This document shows positions 46,044-58,182 of a stretch of DNA of 64,000 bases, one piece after another. The stretch is from NCBI GenBank assembly GCA_037951105.1, contig JBAMJV010003375.1, forward strand, positions 1 to 64,000, in the 5' to 3' direction. Numbering within the stretch: the first letter of the stretch is position 1; every line of letters begins with the position of its first letter. Under the pieces are notes generated by a model, which was given only the letters and a program-made list of their open reading frames with translations, did not search any database and had not been told where the DNA came from. Both the position numbers and the translations under genes were made by a program. This DNA is from Echinarachnius parma. Lineage: Eukaryota; Echinodermata; Echinoidea; Clypeasteroida; Echinarachniidae.

Positions 46044-49000
46044 TCATGATGCTGGCACTAATTCTGGTTCCTTCTTTTCTTGTCTCCTTTCACGCTCCCT
46101 CTGCTTCTCTGTGTCATCTGTAAAAAGAAAACAAAAATGAACTAAACCCCTCAAAAAAAGTTTGGAAACTCAACTTTGATCGATTGTATAACTTTTATTG
46201 TCAAATTGTATTTGTTCCTTTTAGTGTCATTGCAATGCATGATGATTTCCCTTTAAAATGGTACATTATTTGTCATTCATTTCAAATCAGGGAATACGCA
46301 GTGCGTTTCAGAATGGAGGCCGGTCAGAAGTCAAATGTCGCAAAACGGGCCGAAAGTATTCAGTTGGGAAATTTGACTCTTGTGCCGTATTTTTTAATGT
46401 TCAGGTTGTATCGAAGATTGTAGCGTGTTCAAATGATTTAAACTTATCAAATTTGGTATCATTTTAAAGCCTATGTGTCTATCTTTTCAATACGGTTATG
46501 TCCGTAACAATTTTATTTACAGGTTAAGTATGGTACAGCTGAATATGGGGAGGGCCGAAAGGGAAATGTTGCAAAATGCATTTCTTTTTGTGAAATTGAA
46601 GGCGTTGCATCGAAAAACGACTATTGGAGGGATGTTTTAGGGTTGTAAATTGCATTATCATCAGTAAATTTAGTATCATGTGAAAGCGTGTTTATTTTTC
46701 TTTAAAATCATGTCTCACCTGTAATAATTATGCTATTGGGGTGTGTGCAGTAAAACCGGATATGGGGGTCTATAAATGGTATGAATTTAAGACCATGGCT
46801 TCTTGTTTCAAGATTCCGGTAAGATACTGTTGTATTAAGCATAACTCTATCATCATCGGAAAGCTCGTTAATTTACCTTTAATATGATGTCTCATTTGCA
46901 ATGATTATGCTGAATGTGAGTGTGTAATACAGGAAACTCACAAACTTGATGTATTGAAAATGCTTCAAATTTCTCTAAACCTACGCAAACTGGCATATTA
47001 GCGCCCTCTTCGACCGTGTAGGTATGCCCTTATTACCTCGTATCAAACGGTAGAAAGTCGACCTAACAACGTGTCATTTTGAGCCCCATACATTTAGAGG
47101 TACTACACACACCTCAAGCACATAACCACTATGAATGGGGCATTATTTCATTGACAAATTAACACGCTTTAACATAATGTTAAATTTCATAATGATTATG
47201 TAAAGTAAAGTACTAAGATATCCCCACAAAATCGTTTTAGGATGCAACGCCTTCAATTTCACACAATCAAATGCATTTTGCTTACATTTTGCTGTCGATC
47301 CTCCACAATATTCACCTTAATTGTACCTACCCGGCTTTCATAATTATTCCAAGTGAGGTGTCATTGGAAAGATAATTAAACAGGCTTTTGTCTGATACCA
47401 TATTCAACAGCATCTCTTCATTGACAAGATATTCATCGTCGAAAGAATTTGAACTTGAGAAAGACCGTGATATGGTTGTCAGACCTTCCAACTGAAGTTT
47501 GTTGGCGCATTTTGCGACATTTCACTTCTGACTTTCCCCCATTCTCAAGTATACTGCACATACCTCGTGCTCGTGATGCTTACGAATTTGGTATCATTTT
47601 AAAGAGGTATACACACCCTTTCAAGTGATACCAAATATAACCATTATGATTTCTTAATAAAATAGATATAATCGATCAAACTTGAGTTTCCAAACTTTTT
47701 TTGAGGGGTTTAGATGGATCTTCGACTGCGCGCAGTCGAAAATGATGCCTCCGCCATTACGCAATTTATTTATATCAAGCCCAAATCAACATGTACACAG
47801 AATTAATTCTGTCAACTCAATTTTGATGGTACTCTGTCTTTTAGATCTTGACGTATCACAATTATGAGCTATAAGTGACCTTGACCTTTGCCCTCATGAC
47901 CCCAAAATCTAATGACTACAATTGTTCCCTATTATACATTCAGGTATCAAGTTGGATTGAAATCTGATATTCAGTTCTTGAGATTCCCAATCTCAAGCTA
48001 CTTTTACATATAATGAGCCCTGTGACCTTTGACCTCATGACCCCCAAAATCTAATCAGTTCATTGGCCCCCCAAGATACATACATGTACCAAGTTTGGTC
48101 AGAATCTGTCACTCCCTTCTTGAGATAACGCGATCACGAGCTATTTTTGCATATATAATGAGCTCTGTGACCTTTGACCTTTGACCTCATGACCCCAAAA
48201 TCTAATCAGATCATCGGCCCCCCAAGATACATACATGTACCAAGTTTGGTCAGAATCTGTCAATCCCTTCTTGAGATAACGCGATCACGAGCTATTTTTG
48301 CATATATAATGAGCTCTGTGACCTTTGACCTCATGACCCCAAAATCTAATCAGATCATTGGCCCCCCAAGATACATACATGTACCAAGTTTGGTCAGAAT
48401 CAGTCAATCCGTTCTTGAGATAACGCGATCACGAGCTATTTTTGCATATATAATGAGCTCTGTGACCTTTGACCTCATGACCCCAAAATCTAATCAGATC
48501 ATTGGCCCCCCAAGATACATACATGACCTAAGTTTGGTGAAAATCCGTCAATCGGTTCTTGAGATAACGCGATCACGAGAACGGGACGTACGTACGTACG
48601 TACGGACGGACGGACAACCCGAAAACATAATGCCTCCGGCTACTTCGTTGCGGAGGCATAAAAAGGTGTTCAGATTGAATGCATCTTTATTATAATCGTA
48701 ACTCTGTTAAGTGCTTTATACACAACTATATTATGCACTATATAGGAATTGCATTATAATGAAAGATACATTTGAGTAATGATTCTTTCTGAAAAAAGTT
48801 TGTGAGTACATTTCACTTGGTTTAAATCCCTGTGAAAGTACAAATACTGAGAATATTTCCCCTCCAAGTGCTCTTACATTATGGTTTCATTAAAGATAGA
48901 TTGTTGGGCATAGGAAAAGATACTCACAAACTGAGAGGTTGATATAGGGCTGATTATGTGCACCATCACTTCTATTATAATTGACTACCTCTTTAATTAT

Positions 49001-52000
49001 GTAATCAAGAGCGATATATGATGGCACTCACCAACTTGTGGTAGTTCATCATCAGGAACAGCCGGGAGGTTGATCTCTGCTTCTCCTGTGATCTGAGCCA
49101 GCTCGGCCAGCACCGCATCCTCATCCTCCTCCGTCAGACCTCCGGATAGCATCTCATCAATCTCCTATAGAGGGATGCACAAGTCAGATATATGTAATTA
49201 CATATTCATCATTTACTACTAATTAATTAAGGAATGAAAATGAATAAACACCCATCCCAATTTCAGCCAGCACTGCATCCTCATCCTCCTCTGTCAGGCC
49301 TCCGGATAGCATCTCATCAATCTCCTACAGATGGATAAATATTACATATTCGTTGAAATTCACCAAAGTTACAGAACTTTAGTTCCTGAATCAACATTTA
49401 AAAGTACAAGTAAAAAATGGGGGCTAGATAATAACAATCCTTCCCAATCTAAGATTACACTGCATCCTCATATTCCTCTGTCAGACCTCCGGATAGCATC
49501 TCATCAATCTCCTACCAAGGGATAAACAAGTCAGTTATATGTCATTACACGTTCATTGAAATTTACCATACATACATAAAGAAATACCTACATACCTAAT
49601 CACTGTTTACAACTAAAAAGGGGGGTTAAATAATAAAGTCAAAGAATAAACACTCATCCCAATCTGAGCCAGCACTGCATACTCATCAATCTCCTACAGA
49701 GGGAGACACAAGTCAGACATTTCATGACTTAAAATTTACTGTACGTGCATAAAGCTACATCTACAAACCTAATCACTGTTTACAACTAAAAAGGGGGGTT
49801 AAATAATAAATTCAAGAATAAACACCCATCCCGATCTGAGCTTACACCGCATCCTCAAACTCTTCAGACAGTCCTCCAGGACAGCATCGCATCAATCTCC
49901 TTCAGATGGAACTTCCACAAAATATTGTATGAACATACTCATTACCACCTAATTAAATTCTTACAAAGGAATTATCAGGGAGGTCAAGTGTGATCATTCA
50001 TCTGAGGAAGGCTCTAGATGTTGGCCGACAAAATTTGGAGGCAGTTTGTGGCAATATTTTTAAATAATGGTACTTTGTATGCAATATCATGAATTTTCAT
50101 GCCAACAGTTTGACATGTTCATTGCTAGGAAACATGTCCTTCTACGTAGAAAAAAAAATGATATGACAATGACCAAATAGATGACAGGAAATAAATAATC
50201 ACTTACCATGATGCCCCTTCCCCCCCCCCCCCCCCAAAAAAAAAAGAAGAAACGATCCCCTTTCTTCTTATCCAACAAGAACATTCTTTCATAAATACAA
50301 ACTTGGAAGGAAAGTTTTCTACTCACATTTTGATATTCTATTCCTTCCCTCGTGTCATCCATAATCTTCTCAACATCCTCTAGTGAAAGCATCTGCAGAA
50401 TAAAATACAAGGAAATGAGGAAATAAGTAAATAGTCAGCTTAAAATCAAAGTATATATTCTCAGGGTAGACGCAACATGTCTGTAAATAATGTACATCCA
50501 AACAAAATATGAAAAGTGGTCATCATCTTCATTGCTTTCGCCGTCAACATCATCATCATCATCATCATCACCATCATCATCTTCATCTATGTCGTCGTCG
50601 TCCTCATCATCATCACCATCATCCTTGTCATCGTCGTCATCATCATCATCATAATCATCATCATCCACCATCTCCACCATCATCATCATCATCTTCATCC
50701 TCGTCATAGTTGTCATCATCATCATCATTACCTGGTGCATTTTCTTGAGGCATTCGTTGCCAACCTTCAGTCCATCAATGACCTGGTGCTCAATCTGGGC
50801 AAACTCCAGCTCCGAGGTAATTCGTTCTAGGTTATCTAGTTGATTATCTGTCTTCTGAATTAATGACTCTTGGTAGCGCTTCTTCTTTAAGAGCAGTTTA
50901 GCTCTCCTGTGAAATTTGTAAATAAAAGAAATCAGTAATGTAGATAGACATAACTTGTGTGAAGACATTTTTATTCAATTTAGCATACCAATAACTTTCT
51001 GGACCACCATCAATTAAAATTCATTTTTTGTCCTGGAGAGAATCATGCACGTTGGAATAGTTTGACTAGATAGATGGCGCAATAGAAGTGCTGGACAAGT
51101 AAGTAAGTTATGCAAAAATACTGCTGAAAACTGCTTATCTACTATAATAATGCCTGAGTAATAAAATGAGAGTCAAAATAGGACTAAATTTTCAATCCTA
51201 ATAACAAATTTAGGCCCTATTTTGACTCTCAAGTAAGTAAATTAGTAGATTGTGAAGATAAAGGGGATGGCAGGTGCCGCCACCCCCCCCCCCCTCCCCT
51301 AACCCCATCATTGGGAAAAGGGGGAAAAGGAAAGACAAACGATGATCCATGAATGAAACTACTTGCAAATATAAGTCCTTGCTATATGCCTCTGTTGAGA
51401 AGGTAGAGATCCTATCATAAATAAGCTTTTCGTGTGTTGTACCCCATTCAAACTTAATGCTCTCAAAATAATGTTGTATGGCATATACAATAATTGCTCC
51501 ATTCACAAGATGTTTCCTACAGATAACATAACAAAAACCTTTTTAAAAATGTATCAAATGAACATATTAAAACTAAAGAATATGTCTACTATCTTAGAAT
51601 TAAAAAAAATAAAGGTTATTAAACAGCATACAAAACTAAATTTACTGCATTATAAATTCAGGACATAATATGTTTCACTTACTCCTTTCTGCCATCCTTT
51701 AGTAACTGCTTTGCTAACTCCCTCTCCTTTTTCAGATTGGCTTCAATTTTCTTCTGGTACTGCTTCATTTTGTCACGTTGTTGTTTTAGTTGCTGTAAAG
51801 ATAAATAAAAAATAAAAAATAGATATTGAACTGATATCTTGATATCATCAATTCAAATGTAAGCATGTCTACAGTAAGACTTTGCCTTGACTGTCGTTCA
51901 TCTTAAATTAGGAATATTGTGATTTGAGAATAGGGCAACAATCGTTCCAACATGTAATGACCAAAACAGACAAATTTTTGAAAAAAATACTCCACATTAA

Positions 52001-52617
52001 AATGCTCACGTGGGGTTAATTAATTAGGGTGATACAAATAGCAAATCAGTAGTTAATCACATGGACAGACTTGGAAGTACTGTATCAATGGAAGAGAGGA
52101 GAGTTTTCATCCTTCATTGGATGTGTGTCACAATTTATTCATCCAACCACCAATAATAATAATAATATGAACATTTATATAGCGCAGCTACTATAAATAT
52201 ATACTCTACTGCGCTTAAATTATTATTATTACCCATGGTCATCAGGTACATTTCAAACCCACGCAATGGTATTGCGTGCTTTCTCAACTCCCGGGGAGCA
52301 TACTAACCGAGCTGCCACTGATGATGGCGCTAAGGCTAATTAACGCCCGACCATGGTAACCATTCATACACCTGGGTAGAGAGCAGCAAGTGGGGATTAA
52401 TTAGGGAAACTGCAAGAATTAGGGTCATAGTTCTACTACAAAAGTGGTGTGAAAGTCATTATCTGCTCAAATTTGACCCCGTTTTTTCTTTTACTTGATG
52501 ACAAAAAATATGAGGATTCTAGAGAAAGCAACCAAAATCCCAGTTTGATTTTACCAGTATAGCTTTGTCTTGCTCTGTAACTCTCGACTGCTTATGTCTG
52601 CCAAAAAGATTCCCCAT
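46044..52617 (-). CDS. CHMP6: CHMP6, ESCRT-III subunit (Vps20)
   Basis: Six coding exons on the minus strand: 52617-52555, 51792-51683, 50906-50732, 50392-50327, 49164-49032 and 46117-46044. Phases join cleanly to give 206 residues (human 201). It starts MGNLFGRHKQSRVTEQDKAI, so Gly2 is the myristoylation site. QLKQQRDKMKQYQKK and LLLKKKRYQE form the basic core helices, LSLEDVEKIMDDTREGIEYQ follows, then the acidic EIDEMLSGGLTEEDEDAVLA. INLPAVPDDELPQ fits the MIM2 motif that binds the VPS4 MIT domain, and the protein ends ELVPAS (human ELVAAS). CHMP6 acts on endosomes, linking ESCRT-II to ESCRT-III assembly. The start exon has an acceptor at 52673, implying an untranslated first exon (see 54891). 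The last intron (3 kb) holds two nested transposons. Confidence 0.97.
46143..47712. mobile_element. TA-flanked foldback DNA transposon, 1.57 kb, non-autonomous
   Basis: TA target duplication at both ends. Terminal repeats AACCCCTCAAAAAAAGTTTG and onward match for about 40 bases with only a few differences. Much of the interior is also inverted: AGTCAAATGTCGCAAAA pairs with the 47510 region, and GAAATTGAAGGCGTTGCAT with the 47240 region. The whole element can therefore fold into one long imperfect hairpin. No transposase frame. TA flanks suggest Tc1/mariner or a similar superfamily. It interrupts the 3' terminus of the Helentron-like element next to it. Confidence 0.85.
47711..48661 (-). mobile_element. 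Non-autonomous Helentron-like element, copy 2
   Basis: Minus-strand copy of the family at 7730-8687. The 3' hairpin is a perfect 20 bp palindrome at 47721-47740, next to the terminal CTAG whose TA was used by the neighbouring transposon. Four to five ~138 bp core repeats carry GTGACCTTTGACCTCATGAC and CAAGTTTGGTCAGAATC. A (ACGT/ACGG)n microsatellite is at 48586-48616. The left hairpin is GCCTCCGGCTACTTCGTTGC and onward to 48660. It lies in the last CHMP6 intron. Confidence 0.7.
49165..49910 (-). repeat. Tandem array made from CHMP6 exon 5 and flanking intron
   Basis: Four extra copies of the 5' part of exon 5, with acceptor-side ends near 49326, 49513, 49694 and 49906. Spacing is about 160-210 bp, all in gene orientation and upstream of the working exon. 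Each is followed by the same intronic tail (GGGATGGGTGTTTATTC, then AACCCCCCTTTTTAGTTGTA). The copy ending at 49326 keeps the acceptor and an open frame EIDEMLSGGLTEEDEDAVLA before running into the tail. The outer copies are more decayed. Confidence 0.85.
50219..50240. repeat. Poly-C and poly-A run
   Basis: A C run followed by an A run in CHMP6 intron 4, less than 90 bases from exon 4. Confidence 0.85.
50519..50731. repeat. (CAT)n trinucleotide array at the exon-3 donor
   Basis: About 210 bases of CAT/CGT-type repeat, directly after the donor of CHMP6 exon 3 (donor at 50731-50730). On the minus strand it reads (GAT)n. Asp-rich and His-rich frames here are repeat translation. Confidence 0.9.
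52150..52390. repeat. Interspersed repeat shared with 43270-43440
   Basis: Longer copy: ATTTATATAGCGC, a TTATTATTATTACCCATGGT word, GCAATGGTATTGCGTGC hairpin, CTCAACTCCCGGGGAGCATA, and TAACGCCCGACCATGG. It lies in CHMP6 intron 1. Confidence 0.6.
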
Positions 52618-53339
52618 CGTATGTTGATTAGTGGAAGCCTGTAAGAATGCTGGAGATTTATCTGTGGATACCTGAAAATAAGAAGGGATAGGGACAAACA
52701 TTTTTAATTTTTATTAAATCACAAGTAGACGTGGTTTATTTCAATACTTATTATATCATGCATCACCAGCATCTGTGCCCTGCATATTACATGCCACCTG
52801 GTAAGGTTAGCTATGGAGAGCAATGTTAATGTAGCAGTAATTAGTGCCGAGATATTGGCGCGCTGATGCACCCAATGACCCGATATTGAACCATTTACTT
52901 TATTTGTCAATCCATTTACCTGATTTGTCAATGTGAAAGTGGCATCTTTTTTTTTGTCATAGCCTTTAGAGCCACCATACATCTACCCAGTATATTATCG
53001 TTGCTAATTTCAATGGCTAACTTCAGTTTTACAGCTCATAAATGTGATTAATATACAGCGATGTGTGCATTGAAAACCATACTTATAAATTTGTTAAAAA
53101 TGGCTCAAATTTTGACAAATATGTTACAATAGACCATTGTGGGATAATAAAACAGTTCAGTGAAAGGTACCTGGCAATTTCCTTGAGTTTAAATTAAGCC
53201 TTTTTAAGCGGACTAAAAAGTGCCCAGTTTTGTAAGTGCATTTTAACATTTGAAATAACTTCACTGCAGCACCATTTTCAATTGCTTACCATGTTTTCCC
53301 AAATTTAATATTGCAGTCATGAATACATGCAGCACTACA

Positions 53340-53905
53340 ACAAGCCTCCACACTAACTTTTTTTTTGCCCGGTCGGGCAAGTAAAATCATGTTTTTTTCA
53401 AATTTGACTTGCACGAATAGAAAACTTACTTGCCCGAAAATGAAAAACAAAGAAAAACATTAAAAATATCATATTCTCTAAAGTCTAAACTAGTGCAAAT
53501 GTATTGATTATTTTATTGACTAATACTCCTAACAATTTAGCTTCATTTTACACATCATTTTGGTAAAATTACGGAACTAATTTTGACTCGTTTGTCGTCC
53601 GAAAAAGATATTAAACTAGCGCAAATTACATTGATTATTTTATTGACTAATATTTCTTACGACCGAGCTTCTTTTACGCACCCTTTTTGTAAAATTACGG
53701 AACTAATTTTGACTCGTTTGTCATCCGACAAAGTCATTAAACTAGCGCAAATACATTGATTATTTTATTGACTAATATTCCTAACAATTCAGCTTCATTT
53801 TACACATCCTTTGGGTGAAATTACATAACTAATTTTGACAACTAAGATAGACAATTTACGAAATTTTACTTGCCCCAGGCGATCGGGCAGGGCAGGCAAT
53901 CAGGC
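53340..53905. mobile_element. GGGCAAGTA element with a three-unit tandem core
   Basis: Outer parts carry GCCCGGTCGGGCAAGTAAAA and, inverted, TTTTACTTGCCCCAGG. Between them are three ~124 bp units starting near 53483, 53608 and 53732 (AAACTAGYGCAAAT, GATTATTTTATTGACTAATA, TTACGGAACTAATTTTGAC). The left end CAAGCCTCCACACTAAC resembles hAT-type termini. It lies between the CHMP6 leader exon and exon 1. Confidence 0.6.
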
Positions 53906-54890
53906 ATATATGTTTGTTTTCGGAATTCTACATTTTAACACATCATCATAATCTCAGAGACTCGGTCAATATTCATGATATTAGTATTACAGATATGATT
54001 GAGTAACCCCCGCATCGGCACACTAACACATTTCCGACAGTTTAAGACTTAAAAACTGTACACATTTCTTGAAATTGTACTCACACATTGAGAAAATAGT
54101 GCAGATTCCGATGCGATGATCAGATTTGCGATGTATTAATTATATTTTGAGATAGCGCCTTCGAACGCGCGCGTGGTTTTTTGGCTTCACAAGTTCGAAG
54201 TGTTTTTAATACCGGCACCCCCTCAACTCTCGTTGACAATGCACGCAACTCCAAATTTCTTGTGCGATGCTAATTTTATTGGCATCATTTCACAAATTTA
54301 CTCGTAGCGGACGATCCACGCATTATTTCTCCTCAAAATTTCGACCAGTTTAGTTTTTAAGGGTAGCGCGCATCATCACATGCGCGATTTTTCACAACAC
54401 GCGCAAAAACAAATATTACGCGGTGTGCCGATATTAAAAACAGTGCCGATGTGTAGTACACCTACCATACATACAGTGTAGCTTCAAAAAAGAAGTTCAA
54501 TTTAATTTTCATATTCCATCTTTTCTTTTTCCACAATATAAAAACAAATCTACATACTAAACTGAGATAATTGCTACTAAATTCTGCATCACATGATTAT
54601 ATATTAAGCACCTCTATCTCATATCCTCCTCGATGTAGACCATTTTGTTAAATAAACAGAAGCTCGGCAATAGAGTTACCGATTTCCGACACGGAGCCAA
54701 CACCACGTCAAAACAAGTTAGTGGGACAATGCATAATCGTACACCGCCGATACGACACCGGCGCCTTTACCGGTATATTTCCTATGTAAAATCTACTAAA
54801 TAAAGTTATTAAATAAGATGAACACGATATATTTCATGTAGGCCTATACATTCAACATTCTAAATAACTTTTAAGACATAATAATCTTAC

Positions 54891-54960
54891 CAGAGCAATC
54901 AAAGTATGTGCAGTGTCAGTGCAAGTGACGTCGGAATTTCCGGGATTCCCCTTACGAATT
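54891..54960 (-). promoter_or_regulatory. Probable CHMP6 promoter and untranslated first exon
   Basis: On the minus strand, GATTGCTCTG is followed by a strong donor (GTAAGA, 54890-54885). Just upstream is a CRE-like TGACGTCG and a GGAATTTCC word within a CpG-rich zone (about 54100-54990). It would splice to the acceptor at 52673 before the CHMP6 start codon. This placement is inferred from the signals. Confidence 0.4.
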
Positions 54961-55119
54961 GTGCATAAACAATATTAGCAGCCGCGCCCCATCAGCTGAT
55001 CCGAAATTTAGGATTTGTGTGGTCTCAGCTCTGGATCGGAAAGGTGGAACAGCCGATATTGAGCTGAGGGGGAGGGGGTACATATTTATAGTGCCAGGTA
55101 TAGGGAGAACCCCCGGAGA

Positions 55120-55145
55120 ACCCCCCTGGGGGGGGGGGGGGGGTT
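55120..55145. repeat. Poly-G tract
   Basis: G run at about 55127-55143, close to the CpG-rich zone upstream of CHMP6. Confidence 0.85.
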
Positions 55146-55599
55146 GCAGATTGAACTTCATCTTTGTCTGAACACGAAGGTCCACAATACTTTTGAGCAT
55201 ATATCTATATTGTTACTTTTCAATCAAACACCTATGCAAATGGCATGCCAACTTTAGTGTCATCACATTGTATTATAATTCTACCTGTTGAGTTTCATCG
55301 CACATTAATACATTAAATTTGTTTTCATCTTTATGGCTTTATCTAATTCTAACCCAAGAATTACTAGTGAAACTGCCCTGATATTCCTCATAATTGTTTT
55401 TATTTTTATATCAGTTTCATTTTGTAAACAAATATGTGCATAATATAATTGTTATTTATACAGCCTACACAAATAGACTCACAAAGTCACACAGAACAAA
55501 CTGTTTACAAATACATGTCAAACATTCATACCAAAGCTCACAAACAGTCAGAGTACATAGTCATATAGTAGGCCATCCTACTTCTGGAGACAACTATTG

Positions 55600-55816
55600 T
55601 GCCTCACACACAAACAAACACACTCACACGTCTGCACACACACACACACAAACTTACATGCATGAAGAAACATACACACACACACACGCATGTACACACA
55701 ATATGCATAAGTACATAAACACACACATATCTGTATGCATGTGCACACATACACACACACACACAAACACAATTTGTGGAGGCCCGTGCCCCCCCCCCCC
55801 CCCCCCCCCCCCCCCA
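55600..55816. repeat. (CA)n microsatellite followed by poly-C
   Basis: Compound CA-rich repeat from about 55600 to 55775, then a C run of about 28 bases interrupted by nothing, to 55815. Confidence 0.9.
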
Positions 55817-57275
55817 TGCCTCCTTTTTATTTAACTATACTCCGGAGTGACCACTTTCTTCACCTACAAAGTTTAAAAGTAGAAGAAGAGCAAATAACTA
55901 GATTCTGTAGATCAGATATATCTCCACCCCATCAAGAACGGACGTACACAAAAAAAAGTGTCTGTGAAATGTTGAGATTTTTATTCATTTACATATTTAC
56001 AATATATGATAATAATGTACAATTGTTGATATTTGTTAACATCATCCTTCTTTTTAGATTGACATTATCATGTCCATAAAACACAAATTCAATAATGTCA
56101 CACCACATAAAATGATCTTGCTTACCAATAATAAGCTTTTGAAGTGTAACAAAATGGTTTTAGGACAGTTATTTTAACAAAAAAATACATGAATGGTTTG
56201 GGATAGAAGTAAGGAAAACAGGAAAATACAATATAAAATGCTTATAGCTGCTGATTTTGATAGATTTCAAAAACCTACCTAAAAAAAGAAATAGAAACAG
56301 AAAATAAAATATTCTAGAGTCTCAACAAGATTGAAATTCTAATGAAGAGACTAACTACATGCACACACACAGATGTGAATGATTTAGAAAGCCTACAATA
56401 TCTTCTTTCTAAAATGCCATTTAGTAATTTGAACCCTTTGCAATATTCAATTTGAATACTATAATTGATTTCACTGCCATAAGTCTATTTAAGGTTGTTG
56501 AGAATAAACTGTATAAAACGAAGTGTAGTGTTTTAAAACCAAATTGTTCAACTATGATCACCACTTTAGATGGTTGATTATTTGAAGAAGACGTTATTAT
56601 CAAACTACATTGGATTGTCAAAGGTTCATAGTTCATCTGGTCAAGTTTCTATGCGATATTTTCAGCAGAGATATACACACAATACAAATAGCAGGGCTCA
56701 AAATTGTCACAATATATTTCTATTACTTACTGAAATCAGTATGCAGAGACATGGCAGTTATATTGTGTTATCATCATTAGCTATGTCTCAATTACATTAA
56801 TTATTCAACATCTTACAAATAATATTAATATTAATAATTATAATTATCATAGTGCTTCAAGCAACTGACAGGTAGGCCTACATAACTTTTTGGAAAGAAG
56901 AGAAAAGCAGTCTCTCAAATTATGCAAAATTAAATAGTCTCATGATTTTCTTGATTTCACTTCTTCAGAATGAAATACACAATACATCTGATAGCATATA
57001 TACTATAGTATCCCAAAGCCTAAAGGGACCTTGACATTGACAAGTGAATGATTTTGAGTGAAAATATTTCTTCTTATCTTATTACAAGCTTTCTTTTGAG
57101 CAGCTGATGAGGAAGCTTGACCAAGCTAGATACAACAACTTGAATGTCAGGGTAGCTCATGTTATTGAGAAGAATCTGACAGAAGATTGCTACAGGACAA
57201 ACAAAACAAGTGAAATACCAATTTCCATGTTGGACAGACAGCTGTAGAACTCTTCACATATATGTCAGAGACACT
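55817..57275. other. Non-coding, no gene seen
   Basis: AT-rich sequence between CPSF4 and CHMP6. Nothing beyond short runs was recognised. Confidence 0.5.
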
Positions 57276-57609
57276 GGCCCGGATTCACAAAGCAGGATTG
57301 CAGGAGGTTTGTACAAACCATGGTTTATCCATGGTCTACATCTATGGAGTGCTGCTCATATACAAGTAAAACAATTTATAATTTATAATGATATGAATGT
57401 TAGTGCTTGCTAACCAGCAAATTTCACCATGTGAGAAGACAAACATTTCTTTGGTGCATTTTGTAAATGTGTACCACCAACATTGTTAACAAGTAAGGAG
57501 TTTACATTCTTTCTCCATCAGTTTACAAATGGCACTCCATAGATGTAGACCATGAATAAACCATGGTTTGTACAAACCTCCTACAAACCTGCTTTGTGAA
57601 TCCGGGCCA
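57276..57609. mobile_element. Inverted-repeat element with GGCCCGGATTCACAAAGC ends
   Basis: Arms of about 78 bp (57276-57353 and 57531-57608) are inverted: GGCCCGGATTCACAAAGCAG against CTGCTTTGTGAATCCGGGCC-like sequence. Both contain the palindromic ATGGTTTGTACAAACC. ACT flanks both ends and may be a 3 bp target duplication, as for PIF/Harbinger elements. A solo arm is at 25640-25705. Confidence 0.75.
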
Positions 57610-57670
57610 CTAAGTTTGTTGTTGTTGATACTGCTGACATTGTTGATGATGTTGCTGTTGCTGTTTTTGT

Positions 57671-58030
57671 CGTTGTTGAATGTCTCCAAAAGTGTTTCTT
57701 GGCGACATCAGATAGTAATTGGGACAGTGGTCGCCATTTGTTATTCAACCCTTTTTTTTAGCTGCCATCAAGGAAGTATTGAGCTTTTCTTATCCTTTCA
57801 TAAACATGGGTCACATAAAGAATCCTTGAAATTTTTCTTGCAAGACCGCTAAGAAAAAACTCTTGCAGTAAAAAAGACAAAGAAATCTCCAGGATACTGC
57901 TGATATTGTTGATGATGTTGTTGCTGCTGCTGTTGTATTGTTGTGGTTGTGGAATGTCTCTAAGAGCATTGCTGAAGAAAGCTAGCTGGCCCTTAGGGCA
58001 ATAGTTGGAAATTGTAATTCTACACATTCT
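57671..58030 (-). repeat. Two decayed downstream copies of the CPSF4 last exon
   Basis: On the minus strand, about 58020-57890 repeats TTGCCCTAAGGGCCAGCTAG, CAGCAATGCTCT and a CAG/CAA-rich tail. About 57780-57630 repeats GGCGACCACTGTCCCAATTA and a CAA-rich tail. Both align in order with the working exon (58323-58183) and lie beyond its stop. The shared GGCAGCTRAAAA word marks the upstream edge of each unit. Confidence 0.7.
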
Positions 58031-58182
58031 TTTCAGCTGCCAACAAGGAATTTTCATAAATGTGGGTCATGAATTACTAAATAGTCCTAGGAACATGTCT
58101 TGCATGACAGCTCAAAATACAACTCTTGCTGACAAAATAAAGAAATCTCTGAGGTGGGTAGAAAACCCTTGGTCTCCAAGTG

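Noticed and set aside
48174-48695. 173-codon frame with repeated LMTPKSNQIIGPPRYIH-type units
   Set aside because: It is the translated core of the second Helentron-like element. The repetition comes from the DNA repeats, not from a protein gene.
50435-50968. 177-codon acidic frame
   Set aside because: It runs through CHMP6 exon 3 and then the (GAT)n repeat of the intron. The exon has a clear donor at 50731.
54959-55171. 70-codon plus-strand frame opposite the CHMP6 leader
   Set aside because: It runs into a poly-G tract and has no domain. A divergent gene is not supported.
54959-58182. An additional gene between CPSF4 and CHMP6
   Set aside because: Only microsatellites, exon copies and an inverted-repeat element were found; no frame with a recognisable domain.
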